From assembly GCA_002699025.1 (NCBI GenBank), contig PABA01000064.1, positions 1 through 42,097 of the forward strand: a DNA stretch of 42,097 nt, written 5' to 3'. Shown here one piece after another: positions 33,701 through 42,097 of the stretch. The notes beneath the pieces were generated by a model. The model ran no database searches. It saw nothing but the letters and a program-made list of their open reading frames with translations, and was not told the origin of the DNA. The DNA comes from Sandaracinus sp. (GTDB lineage Bacteria; Myxococcota_A; Polyangia; Polyangiales; Houyiibacteriaceae). The stretch's first letter is position 1, and the number at the start of each line of letters is the position of its first letter. A program made the position numbers and the translations under genes.

Positions 33701-33830
33701 GCGCGAGCCCGTCCCGTTCCTCCCTCCTCTCCTCCACCCAGAACTCTCCGCGCGGGGTCGCCCGCGCACCCCGCATCCGCGTCGCCCGCGCATCACAACC
33801 CAGGGCGCCGCTCAGTCCGGAGCAAACCCC

Positions 33831-35489
<1,659 letters not shown>

Positions 35490-35496
35490 GCCCGCG

Positions 35497-36378
35497 ATGC
35501 CGAATCTGAAGGACATCCGCAAGCGGATCGGAAGCGTCAAGAACACGCAGAAGATCACGCGCGCGATGAAGCTGGTCGCCGCGGCGCGCTTGCGCCGGGC
35601 CCAGCAAGAGATCCTCGAGCTGCGCCCCTACGCCGTGAAGACCTTCGAGGTCCTCTCGGCGGTGGCGGCGCGCGCCAAGGAGGAGCACGAGGACGAGATT
35701 CACCCGCTGCTGGCCGTCCGGCCCGCGCATCACGTGATGCTCGTCGTGCTCACCTCGGACCGTGGTCTCGCGGGCGCGTTCAACGCCAACATCTGCAAGG
35801 CGGCCTTCCTGAAGTGGAAGGAGCTCGAGGCGGAGGGCGCGACGGTCTGCTTCACCGTGATCGGCCGCAAGGGCCGCGACTACTTCAAGCGTCGCGACGC
35901 GGACATCCGCCACGACTTCACGGGCGTCTTCGAGGACCTCTCGGTGGAGAAGGCCGGCGAGATCGGCCGGACCATCATCCACGAGTACACGGATCCCGAA
36001 GAGGACCTCGATCACTGCTACCTCGTGTACAACGAGTTCAAGAGCGCGATCACGCAGGAGGTGGTCGTCGAGCCGCTCCTGCCGATCACGCCGAAGGAGC
36101 TCCCGGAGGACTCGCTCGGGGACTTCCTCTACGAGCCGAGCAAGGAGAAGCTCCTCGAGACGCTCCTGCCGATGTACGTCGAGGTCGAGGTCTTCCGCGC
36201 GCTCCTCGAGTCCGTGGCCTCCGAGCACGGCGCCCGCATGACCGCCATGGACGCCGCGACGAGCAACGCGAGCGACATGATCGGCAAGCTCACGCTGCAG
36301 TACAACCGCGCCCGCCAGGCCGCCATCACCACCGAGCTGATGGAGATCATCGGCGGCGCCGAGGCCCTCAAGGGCTGA
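35497..36378 (+). CDS. atpG: ATP synthase F1 subunit gamma
   Basis: A 293-residue central shaft subunit. The N-terminal helix (LKDIRKRIGSVKNTQKIT, AMKLVAAARLRRAQ), LTSDRGLAGAFNANICKAA, and the C-terminal helix (ASNASDMIGKLTLQYNRARQ) are all diagnostic. Normal length. It is the last gene before a strong terminator; beta and epsilon, which usually follow at once, are 2.4 kb further on. Confidence 0.96.
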   Translation: MPNLKDIRKRIGSVKNTQKITRAMKLVAAARLRRAQQEILELRPYAVKTFEVLSAVAARAKEEHEDEIHPLLAVRPAHHVMLVVLTSDRGLAGAFNANICKAAFLKWKELEAEGATVCFTVIGRKGRDYFKRRDADIRHDFTGVFEDLSVEKAGEIGRTIIHEYTDPEEDLDHCYLVYNEFKSAITQEVVVEPLLPITPKELPEDSLGDFLYEPSKEKLLETLLPMYVEVEVFRALLESVASEHGARMTAMDAATSNASDMIGKLTLQYNRARQAAITTELMEIIGGAEALKG

Positions 36379-36405
36379 GCACCCACCGCGGCGCGAACGA
36401 AGAGG

Positions 36406-36440
36406 AAGCCGGCCCCCCACGGGGGTCGGCTTCTTCAATT
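36406..36440 (+). terminator. Intrinsic terminator after atpG
   Basis: AAGCCGGCCCCC-CAC-GGGGGTCGGCTT, a 12-base stem with one G-T pair and a 3-base loop, followed by CTTCAATT. It should end the b' to gamma transcript. From 36441 to 36664 the sequence is G-rich, with nothing recognised. Confidence 0.75.
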
Positions 36441-36664
36441 GGGCTTGCCAGCGGGCCCGTGGGGCCCTCGGCGCGGCGTGGCCGCCGCGTCACGGGGGGC
36501 GGTTCTTCGTCGGGGCGGGGAGGCGGCTCCGTGGGGCCGGGGTGCGGGGGCGGAGATGGGGGCGCTCCCCGTGCCGTGCGGGGCCGGAGCCGGGCTGCCG
36601 CGTCGAAGCGGCGGGGCTCGGACGCACGGGGAGGGCGGGGGAGCGGGCGGGCGGCCGAAACGAC

Positions 36665-36697
36665 GAAGGGCCGAGCCCCGGGGGGCCCGACCCTTCT
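36665..36697 (-). terminator. Terminator of the Ser/Thr kinase gene
   Basis: A 15-base stem with two G-T pairs and almost no loop (GAAGGG...CCCTTC), 21 bases after the kinase stop on the minus strand and followed there by GTCGTTTC. Confidence 0.6.
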
Positions 36698-36717
36698 GCG
36701 GTGCGACCGTGCGCCGC

Positions 36718-38367
36718 TCAGTACGGGTTGTCGCGGTAGTTCGTCGGCGTGACTCCGAACTCCGGATCGCTCATCTCGGAGCCGCTCATCGAGCTCATGG
36801 TCGAGCGCATGGGCGTCCACCGCGGCCGCTCGCGCGGCATGTCGGCGTCGACCTCGAGCGTCTCGCCCGTGACGGTGCGCGTGACCGAGGTCGTCCGGTA
36901 GCCCCGGCGCTCGAAGCGGAAGGTGACCTCGCGACCGGGCTCGGCGGCCTCACCCACCCAGACCACGCTCGCCGGCGTCTCGCCGTAGCTCCGCTCGCCG
37001 ACGAAGACCTCGGCGCCCGGCGGGCTCGAGCGGAGCGTCACCTCGCATCGCGCGAGCGGCGCCTGCTCCATCATCGCCGTCTCGGCGACCTCGGCCTCTT
37101 CCTCCTCCATGGCGGTGGCGCTGGCCTCCTCTTCCTCCATGGCGGTCGGCTCTTCGACCTCGGGCGTCGCCTCCATGGTGGAGGGCTCGGTCTCGTTCGA
37201 CGCCGTCGAGTTCGTCTCCGGGGGCGGCTCACCGCCGCGCCCGAACATGGCCCAGCCGCCGACTCCGAGGAGCGCGATGGCCGCGACGATGAAGATCAGC
37301 TTGCCCTTGCCGCCCTTCTGCTCCTCGACCTCGGGGAGCTCGACCTCGGGCACGGCGCCCACGCCGCTCGCGGGCGTGCCGGTGATCTGGATGCCCCCGC
37401 TCGGCGTCGCGGGCATGTGCCGGACGCCGCTCAGGTCGTACTCGCCGCTGACGCTGATGGACTGGCTCGAGCTCATCGGCGCGCCGAGCAGCCCGCTCGC
37501 CTGCTTCAGGGCGAGGATCACGTCGTTCATCGACGCGAAGCGCAGCTCGTGGTCCTTGTGCAGGCACTTGAGGACGACCTGCTGGACCTCGGGCGGGATG
37601 GGCACGCCATCCTCGCGCTCCATGGGCGGCACGTCCTTCTTGATGTGCGCCATGAGCGTCTGGACCTGCGTGGTCCCCTCGAAGGGAACCTTGCCGGTCA
37701 TCATGTAGTAGAGGATGACGCCGAGGGAGTAGACGTCCGTCCGGCCGTCCACGTCGCCGCCCTGGATCTGCTCCGGCGACATGTACTTGGGGGAGCCCAT
37801 GAACAGACCCTGCTGGGTCAGCTCCTGGTTCTCCTTCACGTTCTTCACGAGGCCGAAGTCGAGGACCTTCACGAAGTCCTCTTCGTCGCCGTGCTTCGTG
37901 ATGAGGACGTTCGCCGGCTTGAGGTCTCGGTGGATGACGCCGAGGCCATGGGCCTCGCGCACCGAGCGCGCGATCTGGATGGCGATGTTGATGGCCCGCA
38001 GGGGGTCCATCGCGCCGCCGGTCTTCAGGAGGGAGGAGAGCGTCCGGCCCTCCACGAACTCCATCACGATGAAGTAGATGTCGTCGCTGGTCTTACCGTA
38101 ATCGAAAACGGTGACCGTGTTCGGGTGCGAGAGCTTCGCAGCCGTCGACGCCTCGAGGAAGAAGCGCGCCTGGAACTCGGGATCCTCTTCGCCCTTGTAG
38201 CGAGGGTCGAGGACCTTCAGCGCGACGACGCGCCCGAGCGGGGCCTGTTGGGCCTTGAAGACCCGACCCATCCCCCCACGCGCGACCAGCTCGAGAATCT
38301 TGAACCGATCGTTGATGACCCTTCCAACGAGAGGGTCTTTTTCTACCTTGGCTGGAGCTTCCGCCAT
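36718..38367 (-). CDS. Membrane Ser/Thr protein kinase with PEGA domain
   Basis: A 549-residue protein. Hanks-type kinase at 20-290: glycine loop ARGGMGRV, K51, H146-R147-D148 with K150, DFG 170-172, and SPE in YMSPEQ. A linker leads to one membrane helix (355-376), then a Glu/Ala/Met-rich segment with a repeated TAMEEEE, then a PEGA domain (440-505, SSPPGAEVFV) and a Met/Ser-rich tail. The kinase faces the cytoplasm and the PEGA domain lies outside. It sits on the opposite strand between the gamma and beta genes; whether it affects the ATP synthase is unknown. Confidence 0.93.
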   Translation of the reverse strand: MAEAPAKVEKDPLVGRVINDRFKILELVARGGMGRVFKAQQAPLGRVVALKVLDPRYKGEEDPEFQARFFLEASTAAKLSHPNTVTVFDYGKTSDDIYFIVMEFVEGRTLSSLLKTGGAMDPLRAINIAIQIARSVREAHGLGVIHRDLKPANVLITKHGDEEDFVKVLDFGLVKNVKENQELTQQGLFMGSPKYMSPEQIQGGDVDGRTDVYSLGVILYYMMTGKVPFEGTTQVQTLMAHIKKDVPPMEREDGVPIPPEVQQVVLKCLHKDHELRFASMNDVILALKQASGLLGAPMSSSQSISVSGEYDLSGVRHMPATPSGGIQITGTPASGVGAVPEVELPEVEEQKGGKGKLIFIVAAIALLGVGGWAMFGRGGEPPPETNSTASNETEPSTMEATPEVEEPTAMEEEEASATAMEEEEAEVAETAMMEQAPLARCEVTLRSSPPGAEVFVGERSYGETPASVVWVGEAAEPGREVTFRFERRGYRTTSVTRTVTGETLEVDADMPRERPRWTPMRSTMSSMSGSEMSDPEFGVTPTNYRDNPY

Positions 38368-40203
<1,836 letters not shown>

Positions 40204-40204
40204 G

Positions 40205-40630
40205 ATGGCGGACATCCTCATGCTCGAGGTCACGACGCCGACCGGCCTCGCGCTCGAGACCGAGGCCGAGTACGTCCAGGCGCCGAGCGTCCAGGGCGAG
40301 TTCGGTGTGCTGCCCAACCACCTCCCCGTGCTGGCGGCGCTGAAGTGCGGTCTGATGAAGTACAAGGCGAACGGGCAGACCCACGTGGCCTGCATCGGGC
40401 CGGGCTTCATCGAGGCGGAGCCGGATCGGGTGATCGTGCTCTCGGACCTCTTCGCGTCGCCGGAGTCGATCGACGTGGACGAGGCGAAGAAGGAGCTCGA
40501 CGAGGCCGTGAAGACGCTCGCCGCGTACGGGGAGCGGCACGAGGGGCCGGAGTACGAGGAGCTGCAGCGCGACATCGACTGGGCGCAGGCCCGGATCGAT
40601 TGCGTCGCCGAGGCCGACCGGCTCAGCTGA
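40205..40630 (+). CDS. atpC: ATP synthase F1 subunit epsilon
   Basis: A 141-residue subunit: an N-terminal beta sandwich (EVTTPTGLALETEAEYVQ, GEFGVLPNHLPVLAALK) and a C-terminal helical pair. It couples the shaft to the c ring and can inhibit hydrolysis. Start ATG 40205 is one base after the atpD stop. The stop codon lies inside a palindrome, CTCAGCTGAG, that is repeated directly after it. Confidence 0.94.
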   Translation: MADILMLEVTTPTGLALETEAEYVQAPSVQGEFGVLPNHLPVLAALKCGLMKYKANGQTHVACIGPGFIEAEPDRVIVLSDLFASPESIDVDEAKKELDEAVKTLAAYGERHEGPEYEELQRDIDWAQARIDCVAEADRLS

Positions 40631-40730
40631 GCGGCTCAGCTGAGCGGCTCGGCTGCGCGGCTCTGCTGCGCGACGGGCTCTCCTCGAACGAGGCGTCGCT
40701 CCCCCGGGGGTGGCGCCTCGTTCGTTCCGT
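40622..40730 (+). terminator. Terminator region after atpC
   Basis: Two copies of the palindrome GCTCAGCTGAGC at the gene end are followed by a strong hairpin, GAACGAGGCG (40686-40695) pairing with CGCCTCGTTC (40714-40723) with CCCCCGGGGG between, then GTTCCGT. Confidence 0.65.
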
Positions 40731-40813
40731 CCAGAGAGGGGCGGCCGTGCCAGCGGGTCCGGGATCGAGGCGTGAGATCCTCGCGCCCTGGTCGTGAAGG
40801 GGGTCGGGAGTCG

Positions 40814-40875
40814 GGCGTGAGCCCGGGTGTGAGGCCAGGCGTGAGTTTTGGGTGTGAGATGTCTCACGATGTGAG
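40814..40875 (+). promoter_or_regulatory. Iteron-like array of GTGAG boxes
   Basis: GTGAG recurs at 40817, 40829, 40841, 40854 and 40871; the first four share the longer form RGGYGTGAG with spacings of 12, 12 and 13 bases. The fourth begins a perfect inverted repeat, GTGAGA-TG-TCTCAC (40854-40867). It lies 120-180 bases upstream of the protease gene and is a likely multi-site operator, or a simple repeat. Confidence 0.5.
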
Positions 40876-40994
40876 TGATCGCTCTGTACGGCGACTGCGC
40901 ACTAGCGGGGTGAACGAGGCCGATGCGCCCCCTCCCCCCGCCGAGCGCGGTGCGGGCGCGTCGGCTCCCCTCTCACACCGGAGAACGACACGCG

Positions 40995-42097
40995 ATGACT
41001 TCGACTCTACGCGCCCTGCTGGTCGCCCTCGCCCTCCTCGGCCTCGCCTGCGCCGGCCTCGACGAGCCCGGCATGCTCGGCGGGAGCCCCGACGACTCGG
41101 TCGGTGCGAAGGACGAGGCGATCGTGGGCGGCTCGGCGTTCGCGGGGCTCCCCGCCGTGGGCGCGCTGGCCTACGGGGCCTCCACCTTCTGCACGGGCAC
41201 GCTGATCACGCCGACGCGGGTGCTGACGGCGGCGCACTGTGTCGAGGGGGCCCGGGTGTCCTCCATGTCCTTCATCACCGGCCCCTCGAACCGGCAGATC
41301 GAGACGAGCACGCGCGTGGTGCGCGCCGTGCCGCACCCCAGCTACGACTCCCGGCGGCTGGTGAACGATATCGCCTACCTCGACCTCGCGGCGCCGGTCA
41401 CGGGCGTGGAGCCGATCGGCGTGCTGCCCGGGATGGACAGCTCCTGGGTGGGCCGCGACCTCCTGCACGTCGGCTACGGCGCGAGCGACGGCTTCCGCCA
41501 GACGGGCGGCGGCATCAAGCGCGCGGTCGTGATGCCGATCAACCAGGTCGGCGGGACGCAGTTCGCCTACGGCGAGGACGGCAAGAACACCTGCAACGGC
41601 GACTCGGGCGGGCCGGCCCTCTACCGGACGGGGAGCGGCGAGTACCTGGTGGCCGGCGTGACCTCCTACGGAGACCGCACCTGCTCGAGCTACGGCGTGA
41701 ACACCCGCGCGGACGTCTACCTCGACTTCCTCGGCGTCCCCGGCGGCTCCCCGACGCCGCCGACGTCGCCCGCGCCGGAGCCCGAGCCGGAGCCCGAGCC
41801 CGGGCCCGAGCCCACGCCGACGCCGGTCGCGCAGACCTTCCGCGACAGCGGGTCGCTCTCGCAGGGCCGCGCCCAGTTCTACGACGCGATCCCGGTCACG
41901 CCCGGCACGCCCTTCCGCGCCGTGCTCAGCGGCACGGGGGACGGGGACCTCTACGTGCAGTGGAACACGCGGCCCACGAGCCGCAGCTACGCCTGTCGCG
42001 TTAGCGTCCAGGCATGTGGTGTCGGAGCCGCCCGCAGCCGGGCCCCCCTCACGAGCTTGCTCGGGGGGCCAGGCGAAGGGGGGCTCCCCAACGAAGC
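40995..42097 (+). CDS. Trypsin-like serine protease lipoprotein (partial, runs off window)
   Basis: At least 367 residues, open to the window end. A signal with lipobox GLAC (Cys19) precedes a short propeptide and a chymotrypsin-fold protease: IVGG at 43-46 (activation site), catalytic H81 (TAAHC), D125 (NDIAYLDL) and S204 (GDSGGPA). A Pro-Glu linker leads to the start of a PPC-type beta domain (SGTGDGDLYVQWNTRP). After about residue 335 the sequence stops resembling that domain, although the frame stays open. It is probably self-activated after cleavage before IVGG. ATG 40995 gives the proper signal. No close ribosome site is seen. Confidence 0.85.
   Translation, partial: MTSTLRALLVALALLGLACAGLDEPGMLGGSPDDSVGAKDEAIVGGSAFAGLPAVGALAYGASTFCTGTLITPTRVLTAAHCVEGARVSSMSFITGPSNRQIETSTRVVRAVPHPSYDSRRLVNDIAYLDLAAPVTGVEPIGVLPGMDSSWVGRDLLHVGYGASDGFRQTGGGIKRAVVMPINQVGGTQFAYGEDGKNTCNGDSGGPALYRTGSGEYLVAGVTSYGDRTCSSYGVNTRADVYLDFLGVPGGSPTPPTSPAPEPEPEPEPGPEPTPTPVAQTFRDSGSLSQGRAQFYDAIPVTPGTPFRAVLSGTGDGDLYVQWNTRPTSRSYACRVSVQACGVGAARSRAPLTSLLGGPGEGGLPNE
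42041..42070. other. Strong hairpin near the window end
   Basis: GGCCCCCC (42041-42048) pairs with GGGGGGCC (42063-42070), with an inner GAGC-TT-GCTC. It falls inside the open frame of the protease gene where family likeness has been lost, and may mark the edge of a repeat or mobile element. Confidence 0.5.

Overview
The window is about 42 kb of very GC-rich DNA with strong third-position GC. Its lipoproteins carry Asp/Gly/Pro-rich linkers after the lipobox, and it encodes many Ser/Thr kinases, hybrid two-component proteins, a bactofilin, a TPR array and a MYXO-CTERM-like protease tail. I infer a chromosome segment of a myxobacterium (Myxococcota, most like the Polyangia/Sandaracinus group). 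No rRNA, tRNA, CRISPR array or complete insertion sequence was recognised.

Layout. 1-10.7 kb: two large lipoproteins (a PHP-type metallohydrolase and an Ig-like protein), a HAD protein, a MATE exporter, a long TPR protein, a DUF4920 lipoprotein and several short tandem repeats. 10.8-14.7 kb: a stand-alone EAL protein, a bestrophin-like channel, a Ser/Thr kinase fused to a receiver domain, and a TerB-like protein. 14.7-23 kb: cysD-cysNC sulfate activation genes followed by a lipoprotein, a ChaN-like lipoprotein, a TetR regulator, a bactofilin, an outer-membrane barrel protein and an SRPBCC protein. 23.1-31.6 kb: a signalling island with a two-gene secreted protein/metalloprotease operon, a divergent NtrC-type activator, a pseudo-receiver/PilZ gene coupled to a receiver-EAL gene, and a LOV-like hybrid histidine kinase. 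31.9-40.6 kb: ATP synthase genes b', b, delta, alpha, gamma, then an opposite-strand Ser/Thr kinase, then beta and epsilon; subunits a and c are not here. 41-42.1 kb: a trypsin-like lipoprotein that runs off the window.

The most striking signal is a candidate sigma-54 regulon. Three promoters with the GG-N10-GC signature (12797-12813 +, 25350-25365 -, 27117-27132 +) each have a related palindrome, core GGTCGATTCGACC, centred 93-97 bp upstream and in the same orientation. They lie ahead of the kinase-receiver gene, the secreted protein/metalloprotease operon and the PilZ/EAL operon. The NtrC-type activator sits between the second and third sites, so it is the obvious candidate to control all three.

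A second window-wide pattern is a TAGRNT-like -10 box ending only 6-9 bases before the start codon of many monocistronic genes, which implies leaderless transcripts. Other notable points are a CysC domain that has lost its Walker A lysine, an ATP synthase cluster split by a kinase, a b subunit with a signal peptide and His-rich extension, an enlarged alpha subunit, and an iteron-like array of GTGAG boxes before the terminal protease gene.
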